Shown in pieces: positions 48,479 through 60,798 of a DNA stretch of 64,000 bases; position 1 is the first letter of the stretch, and the number at the start of each line of letters is the position of its first letter. The stretch lies in the NCBI GenBank assembly GCA_021209875.1, contig JAGYVD010000009.1, positions 62,001-126,000 on the forward strand. The letters are read 5' to 3'. This stretch comes from Rosellinia necatrix (taxonomy: Eukaryota; Ascomycota; Sordariomycetes; Xylariales; Xylariaceae). Under the pieces are notes generated by a model. That model was not told the DNA's origin and searched no databases. It was given only the letters and a program-made list of their open reading frames with translations. Made by a program: the position numbers and the translations under genes.

Positions 48479-51011
48479 CTAGCCGCGTGTCGGTCCCCGA
48501 ATTCCGCGTAGATGAGGAGGTGTTTTTCGCCTGGCGGTCAATTCAGTCTCCAGTAGGGGTCGTTGTGCATCTCGGTGCTTTGCTCGCCCCCTGTGCTCAT
48601 CATCATTCTCAAACCCCGCTAGGGGAGAGGTGTTAATAACCTCGTCTCTAGTTGCCTTAGGTGTGGCGCTTTTACCCACGCCATTGGGTGGTTTGGATTT
48701 AACGGTATCTGCCGTGTCATCACTGCCGTGCAGTAACTCTAAGAGCTCCGCAGTGAGCTTTTCGCGTTGAGTTTTTTCATTCGTGGTTTCAAGCGCCATG
48801 ATAAGGCGAGATTCCTTTGTAGCAAGATCCACCACCTCCTTTGGGAAGTCAACATCCCTACTATCTCGCGCCTGCACAGCCAAAATTGGCGACATTGCTG
48901 CAAAGATATCCGGCCCTGATCGAGTAACGGGATCTTCCAAATGCTTCGCCGCAGAAACCCCGTAGTGTTGACCTACTAGCGCGATAGGAGTGAGAGAGAC
49001 GGAGGGAACCTGCTGATTGCGAGTAACCTCGGCATGAGAGTCTCCAACCAACATCGAACTCGCCTCTTTGATGAGGTGTGCACCGTCGTCTTGGTAAATA
49101 TCATAATCGTCATCACCATCCAAGATATTAGGTATCTCTTCCGTCACCGTCACTTTTTGGTATCCTTTGGCCACAGTGACGGCACTGCCTAGTTCGCGGA
49201 TTGGCATCTTGATGGCGGTAAGCCACGAACAGCACATTGAATACACCTCTAGATTCGAAGTCATGAGCTCTACTTGTTTCGCTTTGACCTCCTGGAGGAC
49301 TATATTTCCATTAGCTCACGTATCAATAGCTCCAAGGTCAATATGGCGTACAACTCTCTATGCGGCCAATAGCCATTTTACTAGCATCCTTCGATGTCAA
49401 GAAGCGGATCCCCAAAGCGGCCCGGACATAGCTCGTACCACTTTCCAGACGTCTCTGGAGCCGATTGAAATGATCAAAGTTGACGCCAGGCGGCATGTTG
49501 GGTCCAGGAACACCGTCAAACACCCCACCAAAGTACTTAATCAAGGAGGATCGATCCGCCTCCGAGAGTTCCTGCTTCCACTTCAAATAGTCCCAATCTC
49601 GAGAGCGCTGGTTATGGGGTATCGGCAGGTCGAAGTACCGAACGACAATATCAGCCAACGTAGATGTCTTCGCGCGGTGCTCAAGGACATCGAATACCTT
49701 ATGGCAGTCAAGATCATCTGGCTGTCCCATATTCATGAAGCGTTCCAGATCGTTCTTTGTCTCGTGGCCGAAGTTGGACGCCCAGTAGTCTGGCCAAGCG
49801 AGGTATGACTCCTCGATGAGGTATCTAATATGGTTCAGCTGGGATGTTTTGGTACCTCCAAATGCGTTGCCCAGGAACGTCAGGCCTCTCTCAGCAGGCT
49901 CAGGACTCTGTGTATATGGGAGCTCAGCCCACTTCTGCGCGTAAGAATCCAGAGTCTGATAACCGAGTGACTTCTCACGGGGACCAATCAAGACTGCCCA
50001 TTCGTCAGTGCTCTTATCAAAAGAGAACGAGTGGTCCATGTGAAAACGGCTCATGCCGCCCATAAGATAGGATTGAAGTTTTATTTGTAGCTGAGATATC
50101 AGCGCCTTGACCTCGTCCGATGGCCAAGCCGGACCAGGGAATCTCTCCACCTCCCTGACCATAGGATTAATTTTGCCCTCGTCAAGAACTGGACACTTCC
50201 ATCCGAGGAAGCTACGGGTGAGATCCTTTGCAAACACACCGCCTAGTTGTCTAGCGAGGAACTCGAATCGGTCCCCACGCACCTCGGTAGAACTCAAGCG
50301 ACCGAACGAGACATTGGTCTGCCAACCTGCAGAGAACAAGGAAGGCGTGACAACAACGGCTTGGACATCATTGATTCCATCACCAAGATCGCGACGGAAG
50401 TCATTCATAGTGTATCGATGATCGGTATCAAGTTTGCCGAAGTAGATGTCCTGCTCCGGGGACGTTAGACCACAGACAATCAGTAACAGTGGGTAATTCA
50501 TCTTCTTGGCGACTTCCAGCTTCCCCTTCACCGCAGTAATGAACTTTTCCTTCAGGGCCTCCGCGGAAGTCTCAACCTGGATGTTGTCTTCACGCTCAAT
50601 AGATATGCCAGGCCCTTGACGCTGTGCCGGACCTGCTGCAGAACCCACCATGCGTCGGTCCCCGCCATGCACATATCGCTGGGGATCTGATTGCACAAGT
50701 GCATGAATGTCGCAGTGGGTTAGCCAGGTCTGCGCCCTCGGGTGGTTGTCGCCGCAGAGCAGCGCTCGGAAGGCAAGGAAGTCAGCGACGTGCCATCCGA
50801 GGTCGTTCATATCAGCCCTATCTTCGGGTATGGTACAAAGCGCAACAATACCGGCATAGCGATGGGCATTGGGGACGGTCTGCGTGATAAAACTTGCTTC
50901 GAGAACTTCTTCCTTTGCTTCGTTCATCTTGGGTGTAAATTCGGCGGCCGTGGGGGTCAAAGGTCGCCGGCGATTGCCGCCCGCGGGGTTAAGGGGCTGT
51001 GCGAGAGCCAT
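48479..51011 (-). CDS. Conserved fungal protein of unknown function, caspase-like fold possible
   Basis: Two exons, 51011-49352 and 49299-48479, give 826 residues. The 52-nt intron has a GTACGC donor (a GTTGTA donor 3 nt earlier is equally in frame), a GCTAAT branch and a TATAG acceptor. The ATG at 51011 is the first in frame. An N-terminal region with FLAFRALLCGD and QTWLTHCDI is followed by PLLLIVCGLTSPEQ (about 174-187) and VVVTPSLFSAGWQ (about 219-231). I recall a fungal family in which these places read roughly FGHG and TSCFSGGW, a possible His/Cys dyad of caspase-like proteins. Here His and Cys would be replaced, suggesting a non-catalytic member. This is memory-based inference. The C-terminal 270 residues are polar and probably disordered. 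No signal peptide or membrane segment is seen. Confidence 0.8.
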
Positions 51012-51614
51012 ACTAGAGTGTATCAAGGTAGGGTCATAATTCTGCCAAAGGCGGAGTCTGTCAGCTTAATTACCATTTCCACTAGTGCGAGCTCGGATTG
51101 AACGTGACATAGCCCGGGTGAGGGGATGAGCGGTTCGGGTTGAGTAAATGCAGTCGGCCCGGCCACCGGAGGTCGAGAAGAACCAGCCAATAAACAAGAC
51201 TCCGGGCCCGGGTAGGGAGGTAGGTAGCACAGCTCCAGACCAGCGATAATGCGATAAAGGGGCCAGCGATGATAGTACCGAACGGCCCAGGGGTATTGCG
51301 GATGGGACTCACGTTTTTGCTGAACGGGTGTGTGCCCCAAAATACACAATGGGTTTTCTAGCGGGAAGGGGTTAGTTGTGTAAAGTTACGCAAGGTTGGA
51401 ACTGAAGAAAACGATGTGATACTCTGCTGTTAGATGGTGTTGGGGGAAGCTAGAGATGGAGGCTGGAGGGGAGGCTGGAAGGGAGGCTGAAGGGGAAGAA
51501 GTCTAGGCCCCAGAAAAAAGATTGGTAGGTGTTGTGGGTGGGAAGGAAGCAGTTACTATCGATGCTTCGAGCTTTCCCTCGGTACAAGTGAATCGTGGCA
51601 ACACCAAAAAAAAA

Positions 51615-52260
51615 CATACCTGGGTAGGTAGGTACCTGTCAACTGAGGAAGGTACAGTAAGGTTAAAACACAAAAGGATGAGAGGTCCTGGCACCAATAA
51701 GATACCTGTATTTACCTCGTGTAAGTACCTACGGGTACGTACCTGTTACCTATCAAGTCGGTTGACTAATATTTCCGAGTACGCCGAGCGCATAGACGGG
51801 GATAAAAGGAGGCTGAAAGAGAGAAATAGAGTTGGCTTGGTAGAGGGGGAGGGAGATATGCATAAAACCACTACCAAGTAATCACCGACTCTGTAGTAAT
51901 CGCAAGTCAAGCGGCTTGAGGGAAGGCGGATAGTATAAAGTATAGGTGTTGTTAGGTTGGGTCTGGTAGGTCAGGAGGATGTGACGGGAGTGTAAGTGGA
52001 GTGTGGTGCCTCGGAGGTAGGTAGCGGGCGTCTAGGTAGATAAGTACCTATGTAAGTACCTACGGTTAGGTAGATAGATACCTAGGTAGCAACTGAAGGT
52101 GTTCTATCTGCTTCAAGTCAAAATGTCCCGTCAGGTCAAAATGCGGGTGTGTTAGCGTTGTAGTAGTAAAATAGGATATGCCCATCTGCCTGTAGTTTGC
52201 CTACTAGGTAGGTACCAAGGTATCCAGAGCATCTACATTAAGTAGGTAGCCGGCAGCAAT
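51615..52260. promoter_or_regulatory. Cluster of TACCTAGGTA-type palindromic words
   Basis: Within about 650 bp there are repeated GTAGGTA, GGTACCTG, GTACCTACG and ACCTAGGTAG words on both strands, for example near 51632, 51728, 52014-52090 and 52205. They lie upstream of the 826-aa gene. Such words are common in Sordariomycete intergenic DNA. Whether they bind a regulator here is unknown. Confidence 0.45.
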
Positions 52261-52993
52261 TCAAAGCTCAGGGGGGGACCTCTCCAAGTCGCTGACCCAA
52301 AATCCACGAATCTCAGATGATGTTATTCAGGTATCAGCGCGGTACAAGCAAGGCTTGACAGAACTTGTAGAAACATACATAGGCATCACCCGAGACCCAA
52401 GACGCTAATTCCCAATTGGAAATGTTATAATATCTGCTCAAAATACTGAAGCATCTAAGGGGGTTTGCTTTTTGCCACAATGTACGTATACCTATATATA
52501 GCACTCTTGTGCATTGGTTGGCGCTACTAGTTATACATTGTTGGAACTCTACCCACTTAGGAAGTATATGTACGCTATCAATATAAGTAATTAATCCCTT
52601 AGGCCAGATGTTAGAACGCCATCTTTTATACCGCTGCTTAATGATAGCGATTAAACAAGAACCCGTATGAAATCACTTCCCCCCACCACGCGAATACACG
52701 ACGCTCTAGAACCTACCGCGAATGAATATGATATCCAGGTATGACTTGCAGTAGTCACCAGACCCCCAGTCTCCGATGCGCCCTCGACAAATGGCGGCGG
52801 GCCATGGAGTGCAAGATGAAGCCTTCCGTAGTTCATAGCCCAAACAACAATGGGCGCGAAGATATGATCATGTGTCATGACGAACCCCCCAGATCGGTGC
52901 TCCCAAAAAGGGTAGTGGCTCAGCGGCGTACAAGCTAGAGATATATAAACATTGGAGGCGGAAGAGTGCTTGACCATACTCCAAGGAGCCACT

Positions 52994-53022
52994 AGGTAGA
53001 TAGATAGATAGATAGATAGAAA
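52994..53022. repeat. (TAGA)n microsatellite
   Basis: About seven TAGA units in intergenic DNA. Confidence 0.9.
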
Positions 53023-53814
53023 GCTAAGAATTAGCTAGCCGTACTCACAAGGGTTGGACGGATAATAATAATAATACTACTAATATTATTCACAACCAGC
53101 CTAGTTTCGAGACTCAATAGGTTATGGCATAGAGCCAAAGCATGATGGCGCATGATTATTATCAACAGACCAGGGACGGTGTGTCCGTAAAGCCACACAA
53201 GATACTTATGATTTACAGACACCACATAAATCGCTAGGCGTCAAGACCGAAGACAAGGGAGGGAGTCGGGATGCAGGAGCCAAAAACAACAACACTTCCA
53301 CCCCTTTTGTGCACTTGCCTAGTAATCACCAGCTGGAGACAGCCGACAGGCGAAGAAGAAGAAGATATGTTAACCGCAAACCCCCTGTTAGGAAACCGTT
53401 CTTGTGTACTACATAAATCGTGATTGGCTGGATATGCAAAATGAAATGTCGAAAACGATACGTACCGAATCGGGGGGGATCAGGTCGATCTTCAACGAAC
53501 GATACGTTCTTTAAATAGAAAAACGGTCATCCCTGACAAACCCCGCTAACCAACTCGCAGGCAATCGAGGCGTGATCTTATGGTCTGATGGGGAATAAAT
53601 CAATCAGCAACTGAATTCCAATCTACTGGGTTAGTTATTATCCCTCTCATTCAGCCCGGAGCTTCCCATACCAGCGACCTGACAGAGACGATACTATTGT
53701 CGGTTTTATTTTATTTTTTAATTTTTTATCTTATTTTTATCTTATTTTTATTTTATTTTTCTTTTATTTTTCTTTCCGTTTATTTGATTTTTATTATCTA
53801 TCCCTCGCAGAGAG

Positions 53815-54406
53815 ATGGCGTCCGGGGCGTTCTTTGACCCTCTCGTCCTGCTGCGCGTCGCGCCCGTGGTCAGCTCGGCCATGGCCATGCGCTTCTCGCA
53901 CGACCAGTGGCTGTTCCTCGACAACTTCCTCGCCCCCGAGCATCGCGAGAGGGCCAACGGCATCGTGCCGTCGTACTTCCGGACCTTCTTCAGGCGGGGC
54001 ATCTGGGACATCGGCATCCTCTACACCCTGACCGCGGGGACCGGCATCGCCAACGTCTACTCCAGGCGGGCCGGCGCGTGGAGGTGGTACGCCGCCGGCA
54101 CCGCCCTCGCCTTCTCCCACATGGCCTTCGCGCCCTTCATCAGTACGTCGTCGCGCGCATGGCAGGCTACCCGAGAAAGAACGGAGGAGCGGCAGGGGAC
54201 TGCGGGCTGACTGATACGAACTCCTACCTCCCTCCCCCCTTATAGTGTACAAGGTGAAGGCTCTCTCCGATGATGAGCCGAAGGGACAAGGGAATAGGCT
54301 GCTCCGCGAGTGGCTGGACGTTCACGCGCTCAGGTCATGGATGGCCGACATCCCCGCCTGGGCCTGCTTCGTCGTCGGTTGCCTGAAGTCTCTGCAGCCA
54401 TCGTAA
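53815..54406 (+). CDS. Small integral membrane protein, DUF1772-like
   Basis: Exons 53815-54142 and 54246-54406 (GTACGT donor, TTATAG acceptor, 103-nt intron) give 162 residues; the junction reads APFI-M-YKVKAL. Hydrophobic segments at about 10-25, 64-80, 92-109 and 143-157 fit four membrane helices. Conserved-looking points are RVAP near the start, PSYFRTFFRRGIWDI in the loop before helix 2, and REWLDVHALRSWMADIPAW before helix 4. This layout resembles the fungal DUF1772/anthrone-oxygenase-like membrane family; some members act in polyketide clusters, but no such cluster genes are beside it. Function is therefore unassigned. The ATG follows a T-rich leader. Frames on the other strand are GC shadows. 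Confidence 0.82.
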
Positions 54407-56061
54407 GAAGGCGCGTCCGTCGCGAGGGCGCCGATGATTCCCTCGGGTTCGCTCCTATACTGCCTACCACGCCTATCTAAGGCCCCATGTAGGTAGGTAG
54501 TATAAATTCTGTGCCGTCATCCTTCGCTACGCAGGCAAGCCCCTCTCCACTCCCCCTGCATACTCGGGCATATGAAGAAGCATGACACCCGAGTATCGTG
54601 TACAACAGTGTCCGTATTCAAAAGGATTAAACCTTCTTTGTTGCGTGATATCATAGTTCGCATTAAACTTGACCCAATACCCTCTTCCACTAGTGGTAGA
54701 GCCACACGGCGCAGGTGTTGACTACCGGACCAACCAAACGAGGCATAACTCCAACTTCATAAGCAAATGTGCACCGACGTGGCGAAGTCGCCTCTTCAAG
54801 ATAGGCTAGGAAGACAACTGCCCTTAAATTGTGTATCGAGCGCCCTCCACTCATATTTCTCGATAACGACCTCTGGCCTAAAGTTTTTCAATATGTTGAG
54901 ATATACAATAATAAACTTTGCCCCTCACCCACTCCCCTCCGTCACTTGTTTCTCTACCGAGATCCCAATACTATCCTGCACTCCATCCGCTATATATACC
55001 CTCCTCTATACACCCCATCCTCCATACATCTTCATCCTCTACACTCAACCTCTGCACACCCTATATCTACGCTCGTCTTCTACATATTCTACTCTCTATA
55101 GACTCTGGACTCCATCTTGCAGACACTAAAGCTAGTGCTGAGGCTATCAATAAAGATTCTAGCCACTCGACCAACACTCAACAACTCCTCGCTATTTGCC
55201 TTCGGTAACGCGTCGGCCCGGACTAAAAAAGTATATATTTTACCCGGGACCGTAAGGTAGGTAATCACTCATATTATCAGTTTAGTCAAAGCCTCAATCA
55301 CGATTTTCTATTTCGTTCTTGAAGAAGTAAACACCAGAAAGAGTGTATTCTTCCCATGTTAAATCCTGAGTCTTGGTTAGTGTAGCGCCCGGGGACAACT
55401 ATGGCTACTTCATACTCCACCTTCTATTATACGTACAGGAGATGCAGAAAGCCATGTCGTCACGAATAGCCTTCGATTCCGCCACCCAGAGATTGTCCTG
55501 ATTGTTGTTGTCATGTGTTCGTAATGTGGACGCTTGGGATACCTCTACACATACAGTCATAATGCTTAGTGACTGTACTCCAAATAGGGCATTCTATTCG
55601 AGCGTGCCTCTGTGTTGTCCGGGATACATGACAGCAGTATTTTCAGAGTGATCCCTTCGGCCTCGCCTTCATACATTCTGTTCTGGGCGCAGCGCCATAC
55701 TCTAGTCACAGGCAAGATGGTAACGACCGAAACGGCTTACATGTGCCAGAACATATCTCTGTAAAGAGTTCCAATGCTGCTGAGATTATGGGAGGCCGGC
55801 ACGTCTCCAACGCCACTTGACTAGCCTAGGCTCGGACACTAGGGCGCCAGCGAGCTCGTCCCGGAGAAGTCAAACGGACAGAATAACAGTTCATAGACAA
55901 GAAACTAATCGCTAAGCTCGCAGGTAGAAAATCAGGGGTGAGTAGAGAAAGGTCTCCCCGGGAAAGTATATCATCCAATAAACAACACGCCAAAAAATTT
56001 CACTAGCTCTCATTTAACCCAATGTCTGCAATGTGCCATAACCCATATCATATTCCTTAAC
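54407..56061. other. Intergenic, 1.65 kb
   Basis: A pyrimidine-rich segment at about 54920-55110 (many CTCC, TACAC, CTATA words) gives open frames in three phases and is simple-sequence-like rather than coding. No gene is supported. The right end is the 3' flank of the MAT-like fragment gene. Confidence 0.45.
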
Positions 56062-56696
56062 CTAAACTCGCCTTGTCGTGGTCGTCCGGTCCCCTCTTAA
56101 TATCTGTGGAGCCGAGCCAACGTGCCACGGCAAGGCTGCCGTCGTCTCTCGTGTGGTTGGTCCCGGTTGCTGCGGCTGGCGGTGATAAAGGGTACCGAAC
56201 CGGTCGGTAGGATGGCGAGCAATAACGGAATCCAGCGCCTTCTGTAGGTCGGCCGGGTTCCCCAAGTAGACTCTGCTGCGGTTGGCGTTATCGAGCACAA
56301 ATTCGACATCTTTGTGTAGAATACGGCTACGACCGTGACATGTTAGTAATCCATGAGCGTCGGGAAAATAAGGTATTGCGCATAGGAAATATATGTCTGT
56401 GTCATCGCGTTGCTCATGGCGCGCGCGCGCGGATCCATCATTACGTACCTGAAAGCATTAACGAAGAACCTCTCGCCATAGTCGCCCAGACAACCGACGT
56501 CGGTGATATGGAGCTTGATCACGTTCAGGGGCGAGTCGACCTGGACGATCGCGGCGCGCCAGAGCGCCAGTGCCACCTCGAGGCTATTATCTTCCCACTC
56601 ATATTGAGGCATCGCGGCCACAGATATCGTATTAGATGGTACCGACGGCGGCCGGTTGTAGTTCATGGAAGCGACGGGCTTTCCAGTCGAAAACAT
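56062..56696 (-). CDS. Truncated MAT1-2-1-like paralog without HMG box
   Basis: Exons 56696-56449 and 56326-56062 give 170 residues. The intron has a GTACGT donor, a TACTAAC branch box and a CGTAG acceptor. It is homologous to the N-terminal domain of the HMG-box gene at 21146-23207: WRAAIVQVDSPLNVIKL here against WAEASIQLTNSVKTIKL there, EFVLD against EFIRD, and VYLGNPADL against IYLGNPDDI. The intron interrupts both genes at the same place, shortly before that second block. After the domain the frame ends with a short basic tail, and no HMG box follows. It could be a truncated duplicate still expressed (intact frame and splice sites) or a relic. A second in-frame ATG lies at 56666. Confidence 0.72.
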
Positions 56697-59600
56697 AATG
56701 CTATAGTAACAAAGGCAAACGGAAAGGCCTCGTAGATGATAGGTCACAGGCTAAAATGTGAATGTATCGTCGTTCAAGGATGAACGAAGATAGGGGTTGG
56801 TGAAAAGTAATAGTACATAGTATTTCGAGAATGCAAGGGGTGTTTTCTATCTTGTTTTATTTTTTAAGAAGGGTTGACGTCACATGCTAGTTGTCGCAGC
56901 CATAGGCTAGGAAAGTGAATAAATAGCAGAGACATTGTTGTTTAGTTCCTCATAATCTTTCTTGAATGCTACCGACCTATTGTTTCTAGCGTAGTTATAG
57001 CACATCTAACGCTGGGCAGACGATAAGAAAAGGTTGGAGGCCGTGGGGTTTAAAGACCAGTGCATGTCACAAGGAGCATTTCTGACATAAAGCTGACAAA
57101 AGTATTATTTTATACACAGCAATTCTAGCCAATCGACTTCACTGCAGCGGCACACATGTCCTGGATTATCAGACAACCAGGTCTGTTGGTCGTTGCGCAC
57201 AGGTCTCGCAATTCTTTTCTTGTGCCATCCGAAAGAACAACACGTTCTCTATATTTTACACAATGCTGGCAACGGAACCCGCTGGAAGCCTAATCACTAA
57301 AATTCAGTCTCCTGGGCAACAGAGATCGCTTACTTACCCTGTTTATTTGCGGACGAACCTCGAAAAAAAAAAACGCGATGAATGCCACGATCTGAGACAC
57401 AATCTCGTTCCCTTCAAGGGGCGCGTCGTTGCGAATGGGGCTCCACGGGGCTGATTAGCCAGGGATTGAAGACAATGTGATCCCAGACCATGCCACGCGA
57501 TTCTTCCTTGCCCCTCACCCCTGCAGCCGCCCTTTTGTTTATATCACTGTCGCAGCGTGGGGTACATCTTGTCCAACGACACGTCATGTACAAGGTCGCT
57601 TCCGGTATAAGACAAGTGTTTCAATCACTGGGGGGACATTTCCAATCGGCATGACCGCGCTAGTTACGCAGCACAGCCTATGGCACTGGCACTCGGAGGG
57701 ACTTTTTTGTTTACACAGCAGTGAGACCGGGCGTGCGGTAGCAAGGGGCGTGGGTGCAAATCTGCGATATACCCCAAGCGAGGGAGGTTGTCTCTAGCAA
57801 GGGAGGTTCAGGAAAAGCAACTGATTCGATTTATTCAGCCTAACCTGTGAGACCATGTCTCCCCTCCTCGTGGCTCCCTCTTGAAAGGCTCGTGGCCTAA
57901 AACAATGGATAGCTCATTCACGCCACCACGTGATAACAGCCGCGTCAAGAGCCCCGAGCTCTGAGCCCCAGATCAACCGCGCCATGCCTCTTCCTGAGCA
58001 TGTCAATAGATTAGATTCGATCAGAGGAGGCTGAGACACAATATCCAGATTGGTATTGGCCTCATCAACTTTAATTCAACCTCGAGAGGTTCAATGGTTG
58101 CTCAGAATGATGGCTTGTTAGAATACACGATACCACAAAGCTGCAGCAGAGATCGTCGGTGCTTCCCCGAAGCGTTAAATAGGGGGGTGGCCTTCCCCAA
58201 CACCTACTCGGAGAAAAGGAGCAGCATTAGCGTCCACCCGCTTATTCTTATCAACAACTGTCACTGCTTCAAGTCTCTCGATGGCAAAGTTAACTATGTG
58301 AGTCACCGTTTCAGGGCATAAACTAGCGCGGGAAAAACTGTGATTTGGGACTTCAATAACGCTTCTATTTCCCCGCGGCCATGACGACATAGGTCAACAC
58401 CCCCTACAAGCCCGTGTCAAGCGAGATCTGTGCCACAGTTTCGACTACTAGCAGTTCCTGGAAGGGCTCATCATAGATATCCTAGTCCTCCTTCGCTGAG
58501 GGGTTCGGGGCTCTGGGCGATCATACCGGTGCCAAAAGTATCGTCACGGAACTGAGTCTACTTTGCATGGGGACTGCCATATCATTTCATATATATACGG
58601 CAATCAGCTGGATAATCCACTCGTTCTATAAGCACCGGTATTCTCGAACCGGAAGACGCGTAAGACAGGCGGGTGCCAAGAGTATATAGAGTGTATGTCG
58701 AGGGGGCCAACTAGTGTAACTGCGCGCGGCAGGTTGAACCTGGGGGAACCCGGCCCCCGAGGAAGCAATGCTTTCTTAGTGCATCTCTAGATCTCTTCGC
58801 CGTTCCTGGCAGTACTTCCTCTTTGGTTCCATCGTGTACTAACATGTACTCGCCGGTATTCTTTCTTTACGTAACATCGATCTCAATTATGGTCGTCATT
58901 ATCATCTCATTGCCCACCTTTTGCAAGGAGCAGGCCCTTTTATATTGATTTTGGCTCGATGAGGACTAATTATGCCACATTACTCATTTTAATCAGAATG
59001 ACACAAACGCCCTACCCTCACTCAACACAAAAAGTAATTGACTTGTTAACCTTTTTTTTTCTGTAGACATGACAAGCTGTGATATAGAATGAGGAAGTCT
59101 TCCCGAGGTCGTCTTAGCGCTTCAATGGGAACGACAAAAAAACAAAATTGAAACCCTAGCCCTACAGCCATCCTCATAATGAAGTACCCTCTGATATATT
59201 TTTCATTCACATGTCAATCAAATGCTTTCTCCCACTAGGTAGCCACCACCTACGGTAACGCGCCTTATCAACCTTAAATTGTAGCCTTTCTACCTATTAG
59301 GCTCCCTTTCCGCCTGGATGATCGTCTAAAATTAGGTGTCCGATGTCTTTCAGTCGGTGTATTTTAAGCGAAGAGAGGATTAAAACGCGAGGTTCTGCAT
59401 CATTAATATTCGAATCCCACAGGTGATAGCAATTCCAACTCACTCCTGACGCGAGAAGCGAGTTACAGGAGTACGCTTCTGTCGTGTTAGCCACAACAAA
59501 ACTCGGCTTCCGTATTCAAGTGATTAGGTACTGATTGGCATGGACCGCCCCAACTTGGTCCGAAAGCCCTCTATTACATATACCGCTCCGAATACAATCA

Positions 59601-60798
59601 ATGTAAGTCCCGTTTCTAAGTATTCATAAGGGAGATTACCAGACGGGTAACTATAACGTAGCAGTATGATGGCCTTGATAATTAAATTTTTACTCTAAAT
59701 AACCTCAGCACTTACTTTCGTAAGGTTTCGAAACTGATAGAGATTCAGATCGGCCCTCTAGACTTGAGATAGTCCATCTTACATATCGCACCGGAACCAA
59801 CAATGTGGCCAGCCGATGTCGAGGCAACACATACTGGATCTACGTGGGCTATCAAGTGCTTATTGTCAAGCGGGTGAGGGCCAATGCTAAGAAAACCAGG
59901 ACGGGTAGGTTGGTGGGACAAGCGCACAGTGTAGGCATTTGATAGTTCAGCGCGAGGTTATTTTCACACGGAAAAACAGATAGATCTGGTTTCTATCCTA
60001 TCCTTAAATATACACACATGCCGCTGGAATTGATGCACGTAAGCCGGTAGTCACGAGTGTCGATTAAGGAAGTATAACAGAAACCGAAACTAGATTTATA
60101 AAAGGTATGAAGATGTTACCAGCCGATCACCATGCTTCATATCCTCGGTCGTCTATCTACGCCGTTACCGCCTCGGAAACCCCGAGGTAGGACATGGCAC
60201 GGGTTGTGAAAGCTGCGCGCACGGAAGGAATATGGGTCGACGCCCGTTCCTTAACTGATCTTGCTGATCATAGTTTGTCTCAGTAATCATGTACATCGGG
60301 AACCGAATGGCAACAACCCAACTCGAAGAAATGATGGCGAGAGTATTGACCTGCTACTATGTCTGTCCCGACGGTTTTGGTTGGCATGGTAAAACGGCGC
60401 GGACATGCCCTGTACCGGGCCTGGGTCTAGTCATTCCCAAGTTGGTGGACAGAGAGTATTGCTCTAAGATCGGTAATTCGATCGTTCTTGATCACATCTC
60501 CCAGATTGTTGGGGGTGGCGACAGCAGTTCATTTGAATTAACGAGGAAAAAAATCACATTAGTGTGATTTTGTTGTGGTGGCTGGGAGGGCGTGAATGGC
60601 TGAGTTCCTTTAGTGACAAGGCTTTTCCTTGAGGAAGCTGGTGTGTTGATGGGGGGCTCGAACCCGTATGGGAAAGCTTGCTCATTGTCCGAGGTCGTGG
60701 GGTCGCAGGCGGCAGTCGTTGGCGAGAGGTCTTTCATCATAGGGAAAGCGGGCTAGGGTCCAGTGGCTTGCCTCTGCTGTTGATCGAGTGGCTCAATG
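56697..60798. other. Intergenic, about 4.1 kb, no convincing gene
   Basis: The first few hundred bases are the promoter of the MAT-like fragment. Short open frames occur (57477-57797, 58094-58321, 60289-60567), none with a recognisable family, codon bias or supported splice structure. A stretch at 60650-60680 contains GGCTCGAACCCG, which looks like a tRNA T-arm but has no matching stems. The final 250 bp are the 3' flank of the gene ending at 60799. Confidence 0.4.

Larger units (their letters stand above)
51012..53814. other. Divergent intergenic region, 2.8 kb
   Basis: Lies between the 826-aa gene (minus) and the membrane-protein gene (plus), so it contains both promoters. It holds many TACCT/AGGTA words (see separate entry) and a TAGA microsatellite at about 52994-53022. 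A T-rich tract at 53704-53775 just upstream of the ATG at 53815 is typical of a fungal core promoter or leader. Open frames at 51500-51880 and 52650-52990 have no coding character. Confidence 0.5.

Noticed and set aside
54767..55208. Three overlapping plus-strand open frames of 90-120 codons
   Set aside because: The region is a pyrimidine-rich, simple-sequence-like tract that is open in all three phases, so it is not evidence for coding.
60640..60700. tRNA-like T-arm GGGTTCGAGCCC on the minus strand
   Set aside because: The five-base T stem does not pair beyond three positions, and no anticodon or D arm is found at proper distance.
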